Positions 16,462 through 23,280 of a stretch of DNA of 26,214 bases are shown one piece after another. The translations under genes and the position numbers were made by a program. The stretch covers positions 1 through 26,214 of the forward strand of contig JBBDIP010000034.1 in NCBI GenBank assembly GCA_040880305.1, read 5' to 3'. The notes under the pieces are model-generated. The model was not told the DNA's origin and did not search any database. It saw only the letters and a list, made by a program, of their open reading frames with translations. Every line of letters starts with the position of its first letter. The first letter of the stretch is position 1. The stretch is from JBBDIP01 sp040880305 (GTDB taxonomy: Bacteria > Bacillota > Sulfobacillia > Fermentithermobacillales > Fermentithermobacillaceae).

Positions 16462-16887
16462 CTAGGCTCGAAGGATCTTGCGCATTATGTCGTTTAGCTT
16501 GCGAACCTCGCTCTCACTGAGGCCCTCAACATACCTCTCCACCATTCCGCGCTTGACGCCCTCGAGTTCCACGACCAGCTCGCGCCCCTTCTCGCTCAGG
16601 TCTATCCACACGACCCTGCGGTCCTGCTCATCCCTGACGCGCTCGACCAGGTCGGCCTCGACCAGCCGGTCGGAGAGGGCAGTGACTCCGCTCAAAGTGA
16701 TCTCAAGTTGCTCTGCGATACCGGTCACGGTGGATCGTCCGGTTTGACGCAAGACGCGCATGATCGCGAACTGGGACGCGCTCACCTTGCCCTTGATGAC
16801 GAAGAGAACGTCCCGGGTCACCTTCTGGATAAGCTGGTTCAGCAGTTCATCCAATTCGGTCACCGGGTCTGCTTTGATCCTGCACAC
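16462..16887 (-). CDS. MarR-family transcriptional regulator
   Basis: This is a winged-helix dimeric repressor of about 141 aa. It contains SASQFAIMRVLRQTGRSTVT, the recognition helix region IAEQLEITLSGVTALSDRLV, and the wing LVERVRDEQDRRVVWIDLSE, then C-terminal dimerisation helices. An ATG at 16908 is in frame but has no ribosome binding site. GTG at 16887 has GGAGGTG eight bases before it, so that start is preferred. It lies 17 bases upstream of the RND gene in the same direction, the usual arrangement for a local efflux regulator. A TTAA-rich palindrome in the divergent intergenic region is a plausible operator. Confidence 0.88.
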   Translation of the reverse strand: MCRIKADPVTELDELLNQLIQKVTRDVLFVIKGKVSASQFAIMRVLRQTGRSTVTGIAEQLEITLSGVTALSDRLVEADLVERVRDEQDRRVVWIDLSEKGRELVVELEGVKRGMVERYVEGLSESEVRKLNDIMRKILRA

Positions 16888-16926
16888 AGCCAGCACCTCC
16901 GTTTGCATAAGTGTGGCTACTGATTA

Positions 16927-16957
16927 CTTAACTCTATGAACTATTAACTTGGTTAAG
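16927..16957. promoter_or_regulatory. Candidate MarR operator in the divergent promoter region
   Basis: TTAACTTGGTTAA (16944-16956) is a 5-3-5 palindrome. CTTAAC (16927-16932) and GTTAAG (16952-16957) form a second inverted pair. The site lies 39-70 bases upstream of the preferred marR start. MarR proteins often bind TTAA-type palindromes of this size and repress their own operon. Confidence 0.4.
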
Positions 16958-16993
16958 AATAGGACGAGGTTGAAGACCATGTCAACCAGAAGC

Positions 16994-17002
16994 TGGTATG
17001 AT
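16994..17002 (+). promoter_or_regulatory. Extended -10 promoter for the formiminotransferase gene
   Basis: TGGTATGAT holds an extended -10 (TG-n-TATGAT, hexamer 16997-17002). No well-spaced -35 is visible; TTGAAG at 16970 is 21 bases away. Transcription would start near 17009, just before the GGAGGGAGG ribosome binding site at 17015-17023. Confidence 0.45.
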
Positions 17003-17031
17003 ATCGAAGTACATGGAGGGAGGCGCGGCCA

Positions 17032-18636
17032 ATGGCACAAGACTCTCTAGTCGAATGCGTGCCCAACTTCAGCGAAGGACGTAACCTGGGGATAGTCCGG
17101 GACATAGTGAGCAACATCCCTGCTTGCGGATGCACTCTCCTGGATGTGGAGTCCGACCCCAGCCACAACAGATCCGTTGTCACCTACATAGGGACCCCCG
17201 AAAATGCGGCTGAGGCGGCTTTCGCCTGCGCCAAGCGGGCCAGCGAGCTCATCAACATGGAGCGCCACAAGGGAGAACATCCCAGGATAGGCGCGACCGA
17301 CGTAATCCCCTTTGTCCCCATCCAGGGCATGACCATGGATGAGTGCGTCGAGATGGCCAAACAGGTCGGTAGCAGGATAGCCGCCGAACTCGGCATCCCC
17401 GTTTACCTTTACGCCAGGGCGGCGACCCGCTCTGAGAGAGTGCGGCTTCCGGACATCCGGCAAGGCCAGTACGAGGGGCTCAAGGTGGCCATTAGGACCG
17501 ACCCCGACAAGGCCCCCGATTTCGGGCCCGCCAAGTTTCACCCCACTGCGGGCGCAACCGTCGTAGGGGCCCGGCCTCCCCTGATCGCCTTCAACGTCAA
17601 TCTGGATACAGGGAATATCGTGAAGGCCAGGACAATTGCCAGGGCTCTTAGGGAGTCGGCGGGAGGACTGCCCGCCGTGCAAGCCAAGGGCATCCTCATC
17701 AAGGAGACCGGGGACGTCCAGGTCACCATGAACCTCTTGGACCACAAGACCACCTCCATGGAGACCGTCATGACCCTCTTCGAGGATATGGCGTCCCAGT
17801 TGGGCGCTGTCATCAAGGATTCTGAGGTCGTAGGCCTGCTGCCGCTGGACGCACTTTTGGACGTTGCAGTGGCTCGTCTCGGGATCAAGGGATTCTCGAG
17901 GAGGCAAGTGCTCGACCTGGTGGGCCAGTCGGCGGAGCAGTCCTCGACCGGGACGCCGGCCGCAACCGCCGCTTTGGCACAACCGAAACTTAAGGAGGGC
18001 TATTACTTGGCAGATTTGGACCTCGCGCAGTTCATCGACGACCTCGCCGCTCCAACCGGAGCTCCGGGAGGCGGAGCAGCTTCTGCCGTAGCAGGCGTGC
18101 TCGGCGCCGCGCTCATCCGCATGGTTGCGGGAAACACCCTCTCCAAGGCCCGGTTCGCCGAGGGCAGAGAGAGACTTGAGGAGATCCGCAAGGCCTCGCA
18201 GGCGCTCATCACCAGGTTCCAGGATCTCACTCGGAAGGACACCGAGGCTTACCTTCAGGTAGAGGCCGCGATGAAGATGCCCCGGGCAACCGATGAGGAA
18301 AAGGACGCGCGCCGCGCGGCGATGCAGGAGGCTTTCAAGGTTGCCTCGGTCACACCTCTGGAGACTGCCGCGGCAGCAATAGAGGCGATGTCCATGCTCC
18401 CCGACCTCACGCAGTTCGGAAACCCCAACGCCATCACCGACATGGCCGTCGGCGCCTTGATGCTGGATGTCGCGCGAAGGGGCGCCACCATGAACGTGCA
18501 GATCAACCTGGGGTCCATCAGCGACGAGGCTTTTGTGGCCTCGGCCAGGGAGAAGATAGCAGCGTTCCAGGTTTCGGCCACCTCTTACCTCGCTGCGGTC
18601 CAAGCCGGGGTTCAGAAGGCGGAGCTGAATTTCTAG
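17032..18636 (+). CDS. ftcD: Bifunctional glutamate formimidoyltransferase / formimidoyl-THF cyclodeaminase
   Basis: This enzyme moves the formimino group from N-formimino-glutamate, a histidine breakdown product, to tetrahydrofolate and then deaminates it to methenyl-THF. It has 534 aa, close to the fused animal enzyme (about 540). The transferase domain (1-300) shows VPNFSEGRN, DPSHNRSVVTYIG, HKGEHPRIGATDVIPFVPI and KFHPTAGATVVGARPPLIAF. A linker (about 310-328) leads to the all-helical cyclodeaminase with APTGAPGGGAASAVAGVLGA (the family's PGGGS-type loop) and NPNAITDMAVGALML near the end. Many bacteria keep the two as separate genes. No other hut gene is present here. ATG at 17032 has GGAGGGAGG eight bases upstream. 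Confidence 0.93.
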   Translation: MAQDSLVECVPNFSEGRNLGIVRDIVSNIPACGCTLLDVESDPSHNRSVVTYIGTPENAAEAAFACAKRASELINMERHKGEHPRIGATDVIPFVPIQGMTMDECVEMAKQVGSRIAAELGIPVYLYARAATRSERVRLPDIRQGQYEGLKVAIRTDPDKAPDFGPAKFHPTAGATVVGARPPLIAFNVNLDTGNIVKARTIARALRESAGGLPAVQAKGILIKETGDVQVTMNLLDHKTTSMETVMTLFEDMASQLGAVIKDSEVVGLLPLDALLDVAVARLGIKGFSRRQVLDLVGQSAEQSSTGTPAATAALAQPKLKEGYYLADLDLAQFIDDLAAPTGAPGGGAASAVAGVLGAALIRMVAGNTLSKARFAEGRERLEEIRKASQALITRFQDLTRKDTEAYLQVEAAMKMPRATDEEKDARRAAMQEAFKVASVTPLETAAAAIEAMSMLPDLTQFGNPNAITDMAVGALMLDVARRGATMNVQINLGSISDEAFVASAREKIAAFQVSATSYLAAVQAGVQKAELNF

Positions 18637-18688
18637 AATGTCTCGGCGGAAGTGACTACCGGCAGACCATATGAGCCCCCTTTGAAAG

Positions 18689-18711
18689 AGCCCCCTCCCG
18701 GGGGCTTTTTC
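18689..18711 (+). terminator. Rho-independent terminator after ftcD
   Basis: AGCCCCC (18689-18695) pairs with GGGGGCT (18700-18706) across a TCCC loop and is followed by TTTTT. It separates ftcD from the cotJ operon. Confidence 0.85.
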
Positions 18712-18741
18712 ACGTTATGTCACCTGGCATGGTGAGTTTAC

Positions 18742-18770
18742 ATAAGATAGTCCGGCTGCTTTCATATACC
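18742..18770 (+). promoter_or_regulatory. Possible sporulation sigma factor (sigma-E-like) promoter of cotJ
   Basis: CATATACC (18763-18770) resembles the sigma-E -10 consensus CATACAnT, with ATA at 18742-18744 in the -35 zone, 18 bases before it. cotJ of Bacillus is sigma-E dependent. The match is partial and the spacing slightly long. Confidence 0.35.
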
Positions 18771-18792
18771 TACTCAAAAGGAGGATCCTATC

Positions 18793-19227
18793 ATGCTCAG
18801 GCCTTTCCCCCCTGGCCCTCCCCGGTTCAAACCGGGACGAAACCTGGGGCAGCCCCCTACACCCACCCCGAGCGATGCTGTTCCCATCTCGAAACCGGAG
18901 ACTCAGCCTTGCTCCCAGTCTGAGGAGCCGGCTGCCGCATGGTTCCAGCGTCCTCAGGGCTCGCCGTACGGCCCCGGATGGTTCGGCCCGCGACCCAATC
19001 CGCCCGCTCCTGCCCCCCAGCCCGGTTCCACGATGCCGCCTCTCGCGCCCGGGGCGCTCCCCCCGCCTGTGGCGGTACTGGAATTGGCTGCGGCGTACGT
19101 CCCGTTCCAGCAGTTCACCACCATCTTTGCGCCAGGCGAACTACCAGCTCCCGGCACCATTTTCCCGGAATTACTGAGGACGCCGCCTCTCTACAGATGG
19201 CCGCCCTGCACGGACGGGAGGGTTTAG
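18793..19227 (+). CDS. cotJA: Spore coat protein CotJA with a long Pro-rich N-terminus
   Basis: CotJA is a small component of the inner spore coat made in the mother cell. The diagnostic block is at the C-terminus: LAAAYVPFQQFTTIFAPGEL followed by PGTIFPELLRTPPLYRWPPC, matching the AYVP-Q-F-P-E-GTLFPEL pattern of the family. About 90 upstream residues are a low-complexity Pro/Gly/Ser/Gln-rich region absent from the usual 60-80 aa protein; this could be a coat-matrix extension. ATG at 18793 has a near-perfect AAGGAGG (18778-18784), and the frame shows no break. It is the first gene of a cotJABC operon, with one base between its stop and the cotJB ATG. Confidence 0.8.
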   Translation: MLRPFPPGPPRFKPGRNLGQPPTPTPSDAVPISKPETQPCSQSEEPAAAWFQRPQGSPYGPGWFGPRPNPPAPAPQPGSTMPPLAPGALPPPVAVLELAAAYVPFQQFTTIFAPGELPAPGTIFPELLRTPPLYRWPPCTDGRV

Positions 19228-19228
19228 C

Positions 19229-19513
19229 ATGGAAGCCGCACAGTGCGATCCAAGACAGTTGGAGATGCTCCGCCGCATTATGCAGGTGGAGTTCGAACTC
19301 ATTGAGCTCAATCTCTTCCTTGACACCCATCCCGAAGACTGCGCAGCCCTTTCCGCCTTCCAGATGTACGCCGAGCAGCTTGCCTGCCTGAAGCGTGACT
19401 ATGAAGCGGTATTTGGCCCTCTTCTCAACTTCGGCTTCGGCATGGCGCCAAACGGTTGGCAGTGGATCAACGACCCGTGGCCCTGGGAGATCAACTGGAG
19501 GAAGGGTGTATAA
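19229..19513 (+). CDS. cotJB: Spore coat protein CotJB
   Basis: CotJB is the second small coat protein of the cotJ operon. It has 94 aa. The family pattern is clear: LRRIMQVEFELIELNLFLDT, HPEDCAALSAFQMYAEQLA, LKRDYEAVFGPLLNFG, and the Trp-rich end WQWINDPWPWEINW. No membrane segment or catalytic site is expected. GGGAGGG within the end of cotJA is its ribosome binding site. Its stop TAA lies two bases before the cotJC ATG. Together with cotJA and splB it marks the host as an endospore former. Confidence 0.9.
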   Translation: MEAAQCDPRQLEMLRRIMQVEFELIELNLFLDTHPEDCAALSAFQMYAEQLACLKRDYEAVFGPLLNFGFGMAPNGWQWINDPWPWEINWRKGV

Positions 19514-19515
19514 AG

Positions 19516-19740
19516 ATGTGGGTTTACCAGAAGTCACTTGAGTACCCGGCGGCAGTCTGCGCGACCAATCCCAGGCTGGCGAAGAACGTCATAACCCAGT
19601 ACGGTGGACCTGACGGCGAACTCGGGGCGTCGCTGCGCTACCTCACCCAGCGTTACACCATGCCTATTCCCCAGGCCAAAGCGGCCCTGACTGACATCGG
19701 GACCGAGGAATCGGTGCCAGAGGGTTATCTACGTGTGTAA
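19516..19740 (+). pseudogene. cotJC: Spore coat protein CotJC (Mn-catalase family), truncated
   Basis: CotJC is a coat protein of about 190 aa related to manganese catalases. The fragment begins MWVYQKSLEYPAAVCATNP, runs through LAKNVITQYGGPDGELGASL and RYLTQRYTMPIPQAKAALT, and reaches DIGTEE at residue 65. In the family the next residues are a LAHLEMIA-type metal-ligand helix. Here the sequence changes to SVPEGYLRV and stops, so two thirds of the protein, including most di-manganese ligands, is gone. ATG at 19516 has GGAGGAAGG upstream. The break coincides with the end of the convergent phage/defence block, which suggests insertion of that element rather than random decay. Confidence 0.87.
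19705..19728. other. Inferred attachment-site junction of prophage within cotJC
   Basis: CotJC similarity ends after GTEE (about 19710) and the minus-strand accessory block begins at once, with the S-4TM gene stop at 19729. A direct-repeat core cannot be defined because only one end of the element is inside the window. No tRNA is present here. Confidence 0.45.
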
Positions 19741-20625
19741 TCTTGCGCGCCTGAGGTACTGCTCTCTTACCGCTCTTGAAGACTCCTGCAGTGAGTTCTT
19801 GCGTCGCCAGTATAGCCAGTCGGGCGTAGAGTGACCGCGAGACCTATTCCCGAAAAGAATGTCCTGAATCCGTCGCAGATCCGTTACGCTTGTAGTCACC
19901 TTGTCGGCAATCGTATCCTCGATCATTGAATCAATCTGACGTGCCAACGCCTCATCGGCGCGAGCTTCCTCTCGCTGGACTAGAGCCAAGTCTGTTACTA
20001 GGAGAAAGAAAGGTAACCATGGTAACAACGCCATGAGGATTGTCGCTATTTCTACTCTCATGACTACAGCCACATACAAACTGATCAGGCAAGCGCCCAC
20101 AACATAGCACAGAGCAAGATTCGAAATGGTGCGCTTGAGCCTCCAATTCCATGAGAGGTTCTCACGCTGACACAGTAGTACCCCGATCTCCCAGGGCGCG
20201 CCGGTAACATCACCATACCAATCTCGGAGAGCGGACCTGTCGCCACCGAACCTGCCAGAAGCTTCGACGATCGTCTGAGGCTCAGGTAGGCGGCCAGCGA
20301 GCACCTCATTCCACGGGAGACCCAGGGTCGACGTATCAAACTCTTCCTGAATCGATGCGGCTATCTTGGCCCTGTTCCTTCCTACTGGCTTGAGGATAGA
20401 AGAGTTGAGGATTGTGATTAGGATCGAGGTCAGTCCGACAATCGGTCTAGCCTCAGGTGCGACACATCCCATGAGTTGGCCCAGAAGGGCCACCAGACCG
20501 GCGAGAATGTACTGAGCATTCACAGCGCGTCTCGCTTCGCTGTACAACTGCCTCTGTGCGGCAAGGAGAGTTGTGCTCCATTCGTCGTTCTGCTTCGACA
20601 GAGAGAGCGTCATCTTGTCAACCAT
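19729..20625 (-). CDS. S-4TM family pore-forming effector (SMODS-associated)
   Basis: This is a predicted membrane effector that opens pores and kills the infected cell when the partner nucleotidyltransferase signals. It has 298 aa. Helices are visible at about 39-57 and 61-78, then a cytoplasmic region with IQEEFDTSTLGLPWNEVLAG (92-111), LRDWYGDV, LLCQRENLSWNWRLKR (150-165), then helices at 168-188 and 191-213, and a charged C-terminal tail. The FDT-LPWN and CQR-NL-W-RLKR motifs are characteristic of the S-4TM family found beside CD-NTases. An upstream in-frame extension overlaps the neighbour gene; ATG at 20625 overlaps the nucleotidyltransferase stop by 8 bases, so the pair is translationally coupled. 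It is the last gene before the element boundary. Confidence 0.82.
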   Translation of the reverse strand: MVDKMTLSLSKQNDEWSTTLLAAQRQLYSEARRAVNAQYILAGLVALLGQLMGCVAPEARPIVGLTSILITILNSSILKPVGRNRAKIAASIQEEFDTSTLGLPWNEVLAGRLPEPQTIVEASGRFGGDRSALRDWYGDVTGAPWEIGVLLCQRENLSWNWRLKRTISNLALCYVVGACLISLYVAVVMRVEIATILMALLPWLPFFLLVTDLALVQREEARADEALARQIDSMIEDTIADKVTTSVTDLRRIQDILFGNRSRGHSTPDWLYWRRKNSLQESSRAVREQYLRRARLHT

Positions 20626-21490
20626 AGGTCGGAAACTTCCCTGCGAAGACCAGATTCCATAGGCCAAACGCCTGCGGAATGTTGCCTTTGCCCTCGGCCT
20701 CGATAGCTTTGTCCGCACGCGTGGCGGCCATCTGCAATCTCGAGAGAGCGTCGGCATGCTGTGCATCCAATGTACACGGCCGAATCAGCCCGAACAATCC
20801 CAACGGATCCCTCATTGCAGCTAACCGGATCTTCAGGAGATGATATAGGATACTACGGAGATCGACTGCATACTCAATGTAGTCCTGCTCACTGGCGTAA
20901 GACGTCGCTCTCATCTCTAGGTAGAACGAAAGTAGTGGCACGTTTCTGAAGTACTTCCAGGCCTTCAAGAATCTGATCAGGGGTTTGACCTTCCCTCCGA
21001 GGCTCGCGTCGACCTCACTGACCAATGCCTTCTGAGCCTCAACGGAAGCCTCCATCCATCCACCAGCACTGTAGTCCGGGATTCCGTACGTGGCATAGCC
21101 CTGGAGGTCCCTGGCGTGATAGGCCGGTATAACCTCAATCCGCTCTGATAGGCTGGTTCCGAAAGGCGCCGCGACGGCAGGAGTGCTGACGCGGACGCCC
21201 GTGGAGGGGAAGCGCTGCTCAAGGACCGCCCTGACTTTGCGCAGCATCACCTGCGAATTGTGTGCAAGGTTCACCTCGGGGATGACAGCAAAATAGTCAG
21301 TGTCACTGTACCCGCGAATGCTCGTCCCGTTGCCGAATGAGCCACTTCGGAAGAAGCCGGTCATCCCAATGTTGGTCTCCAGGCACTGTCTGATGGATTC
21401 TCTATGGCTCTTGGCGGCCGCAGACTCGGTTGCAGTAGGCGTCAATCTCGACAGGAATTCGACGAAGCCCTGCTCAACGGTCCTGCCCAT
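20618..21490 (-). CDS. CD-NTase-like (SMODS-type) nucleotidyltransferase
   Basis: This is a pol-beta-fold nucleotidyltransferase expected to make a cyclic oligonucleotide second messenger on phage attack. It has 290 aa. The active-site loop is FRSGSFGNGTSIRG (GS at 50-51) followed by YSDTDYFAVI with the Asp pair D63/D65. The third acidic position, usually Asp before VVPA, is Glu119 in RIEVIPAY. The C-terminal helical part shows LIRFLKAWKYF and PLLSFYLEMRA, as in OAS/CD-NTase helical domains. ATG at 21490 is chosen because GGGAGG lies at good spacing; a GTG at 21499 touches that site. With the overlapping S-4TM gene it forms a minimal CBASS-like pair without ancillary genes. The signal molecule is unknown. 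Confidence 0.82.
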   Translation of the reverse strand: MGRTVEQGFVEFLSRLTPTATESAAAKSHRESIRQCLETNIGMTGFFRSGSFGNGTSIRGYSDTDYFAVIPEVNLAHNSQVMLRKVRAVLEQRFPSTGVRVSTPAVAAPFGTSLSERIEVIPAYHARDLQGYATYGIPDYSAGGWMEASVEAQKALVSEVDASLGGKVKPLIRFLKAWKYFRNVPLLSFYLEMRATSYASEQDYIEYAVDLRSILYHLLKIRLAAMRDPLGLFGLIRPCTLDAQHADALSRLQMAATRADKAIEAEGKGNIPQAFGLWNLVFAGKFPTYG

Positions 21491-21613
21491 TTCCGCCACC
21501 CTCCCGCAAGAGCTGTCAACAACGTTACGTTTGCGTAGCGACTTGTTTCGTCCGGAATGCTCGGAAATCCTGTCGTGGGATACCTGACGGGATCGAAATG
21601 AGCTGATCTAGGG

Positions 21614-21748
21614 TCAACTGAGAGGCGCTTGCGCCTTGTCCATCAATGCCACGGCCCACGTGCGTCCAGCCGCGCAAACCCGACAGGCGGCGTACTCGAC
21701 CACCTGCGCGAAACCGGGGATCTCGGTGCGGACTCGCGTTATGGTCAC
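21614..21748 (-). CDS. Possible small ORF, 44 codons
   Basis: The GTG-started frame reads MTITRVRTEIPGF, then a CRVC pair, and ends KAQAPLS. Its third codon positions are G/C-rich like real genes here. It lies in the same frame as the upstream 92-aa gene, separated only by that gene's TAG and 12 codons. The start has no well-spaced ribosome binding site (AGGGA touches it). It may be the decayed or read-through C-terminus of the upstream gene. Function unknown. Confidence 0.25.
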   Translation of the reverse strand: MTITRVRTEIPGFAQVVEYAACRVCAAGRTWAVALMDKAQAPLS

Positions 21749-21784
21749 TCCCTGCAAAGGCGCAGTATCCGCTAGTCGCGGTTC

Positions 21785-22063
21785 CTACTCAGAGGTACTC
21801 TCTGGATGAACACTGGCTAACGCTCTCAGTAGATTCTCTCGCGTAACAACTAGACTACACAGTTTCTTTGGTGCTTTGTCATCTTCGATCCGCATTGACA
21901 TTATGTCTATTGAGATAAACTCACCATCCGAAAGAATGGAGGACGTTCCATGAAACCTAAGAACACGACCCGACACCTCACACTCTACATTTAGTGGTCC
22001 CAGTTCATTCCTTCTCCGTTGTGCATACGTGATAGGGAACTTCACAATCTTTCTATCGCCCAT
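21785..22063 (-). CDS. Hypothetical protein, 92 aa
   Basis: I do not recognise a family. ATG at 22063 has GCGAGGTG seven bases upstream, so translation is plausible; a longer GTG-started version at 22072 has no site. The protein begins MGDRKIVKFPITYAQRRR, then alternates hydrophobic and polar residues as in a small beta-rich domain (GRVLRFHGTSSILSDGEFIS), and ends with a helix LVVTRENLLRALASVHP. It has no signal peptide, membrane segment or Cys cluster. It lies between a terminator upstream and the nucleotidyltransferase 294 bases downstream, same strand. It might be a regulator or accessory of the defence pair, or unrelated phage cargo. Confidence 0.55.
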   Translation of the reverse strand: MGDRKIVKFPITYAQRRRNELGPLNVECEVSGRVLRFHGTSSILSDGEFISIDIMSMRIEDDKAPKKLCSLVVTRENLLRALASVHPESTSE

Positions 22064-22185
22064 GGTGCGCACCTCGCCTCCAAGCTGACAAGCCTCATTA
22101 TGCAGTCTTCTAGAGCAACTGTTCTATGCGCGAGTTCGCGAACCTTCGTTGGACACCCTCTTTCTCGATACTTCACACCAAATAG

Positions 22186-22213
22186 AAAAGCCCCCGGCCG
22201 CTAAGCCGGGGGC
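22186..22213 (-). terminator. Rho-independent terminator after the CuAO-N-like gene
   Basis: On the minus strand GCCCCCGGC pairs with GCCGGGGGC (22213-22205 with 22198-22190, 9 bp, 6-nt loop), followed by TTTTCTA. It insulates the gene at 22260 from the 92-aa gene. Confidence 0.85.
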
Positions 22214-22259
22214 GTCTGTCAGAAAGCGAGGCCCGGACGACCGGTCAGACTGTCGACGC

Positions 22260-23075
22260 TCACTTGAGCTCAAACAGGTTCCAACTGAGGTTGTACGACG
22301 AACCATCTGGTTTGGCGATGATCACTGAGACAGGCATTGAGAGATCCATGCCTGTTGTGTACCAAGAGATCCAGGCTGTCTCCGATGCCTGCATTCCCTG
22401 CACCTTGCTCGGATATGTGTAAGTCAAAGCCTCACTGATGATGGCACCTTGGCGCACGTAGAACTTGAACTTATCGAGGCTTCCGGGCCATTCATTCGTG
22501 AACCCTATGTAGGCCCGCACTAACCCCTGCGGCTGTGGGACCGCAGTGCTCGCTGTGGGGACTTCCTCATGGGTGGTCGCCGCGTTGTAAGCAGTCCACG
22601 CCACCCAGCTGTACTCTGTGTATAAGACACCCCATGCCTTATTGCTAGAATCCCAGGAGATGTACTTGCTGAACGCGGCGTCGAAAGATGAGGTCTGAAG
22701 GCCAACACCGTAGGCCAGTGCCTCGGCAAGCTGCGATTCCGTCAAACGGTCATAGACCCCCTTGTCCGGAGCCCCTCGCCTTGGCTCGACTGATCCAAGG
22801 ACTCCTTTGGTGGTCAGGAACGCCGTGAAGGATTGTTCATCCCATCCGACTAGGGCCCCCATCTTCTCGGCAACAAAACGGATAGGCACCAGGGTCCTGC
22901 CCCCGAGGTTGATCGCCGGGACGTCAAATGCAACCTCCTCGCCGTTTAGTTGAACCTTCACTATGGGGTAGCCTTCGAACATGCCATTGGCGGAGTCTCC
23001 ACACAGGACCACGGAAAAACTGGTGACCACCAGCAAGAGGCACAGGATGCCTGCTACAGCAGGTTTTCGGCTCAC
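22260..23075 (-). CDS. Secreted protein with copper-amine-oxidase N-terminal-like domain
   Basis: The 271-aa product starts with a signal peptide (Arg-Lys, then AGILCLLLVVTSFSVVL, likely cleavage near SANG). Residues about 33-85 match the small stalk domain called copper amine oxidase N-terminal in Firmicutes: VKVQLNGEEVAFDVPAINL, GGRTLVPIRFVAEKMGALV and GWDEQ. This is a wall- or surface-associated module and not evidence of amine oxidase activity. The rest, with many Trp/Tyr (AWGVLYTEYSWVAW, AWISWYTTGMDLSMPVSV), is unrecognised, probably beta-rich. GTG at 23075 is chosen because GAGGAGGAG lies just upstream and it opens the signal peptide; the longer frame upstream crosses a terminator. It has its own terminator. 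Likely phage-borne surface cargo, function unknown. Confidence 0.75.
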   Translation of the reverse strand: MSRKPAVAGILCLLLVVTSFSVVLCGDSANGMFEGYPIVKVQLNGEEVAFDVPAINLGGRTLVPIRFVAEKMGALVGWDEQSFTAFLTTKGVLGSVEPRRGAPDKGVYDRLTESQLAEALAYGVGLQTSSFDAAFSKYISWDSSNKAWGVLYTEYSWVAWTAYNAATTHEEVPTASTAVPQPQGLVRAYIGFTNEWPGSLDKFKFYVRQGAIISEALTYTYPSKVQGMQASETAWISWYTTGMDLSMPVSVIIAKPDGSSYNLSWNLFELK

Positions 23076-23157
23076 GCACTCTCCTCCTCGTCTCTTCGAA
23101 TCTCGCGACTGTCCTTCTATCCCCCACCCCCGGCGTCCTCTACTGCCTGCACCAAGC

Positions 23158-23187
23158 GAGAAAGTCCCCGACCACAAGGCCGGGGGC
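23158..23187 (-). terminator. Rho-independent terminator in the 23076-23405 gap
   Basis: On the minus strand CCCCGGCC and GGTCGGGG form an 8-bp stem (one G-U pair) with a 4-nt loop, followed by ACTTTCTC. It would end transcripts from the GAF / 59-aa gene pair upstream. Confidence 0.65.
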
Positions 23188-23280
23188 ATCCGTTCAGGCT
23201 ATTCCATGTGCAATGCTCTATGCGACCGGCGCGCGCTTTACCTCCCGAATCTGAGTCGGAGGAAACGGGGTCTTCTACCT

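Noticed and set aside
17047..18603. A 518-codon open frame on the minus strand
   Set aside because: It lies wholly antisense to ftcD, has no family resemblance and is a GC-rich shadow.
20626..20766. N-terminal extension of the S-4TM effector
   Set aside because: It overlaps the nucleotidyltransferase by about 140 bases and is Arg-rich without family similarity; the ATG at 20625 gives the usual start.
21624..21635. GGCGCTTGCGCC palindrome as a terminator
   Set aside because: It is short, has a 2-nt loop and no T-tract on either strand; it may only reflect local GC richness.
22019..22036. Plus-strand frame translating to MCIRDR, the peptide typical of sequencing-adapter contamination
   Set aside because: The bases here (TTGTGCATACGTGATAGG) differ from the transposase mosaic-end adapter, and the region is read normally on the other strand as the start of the 92-aa gene.
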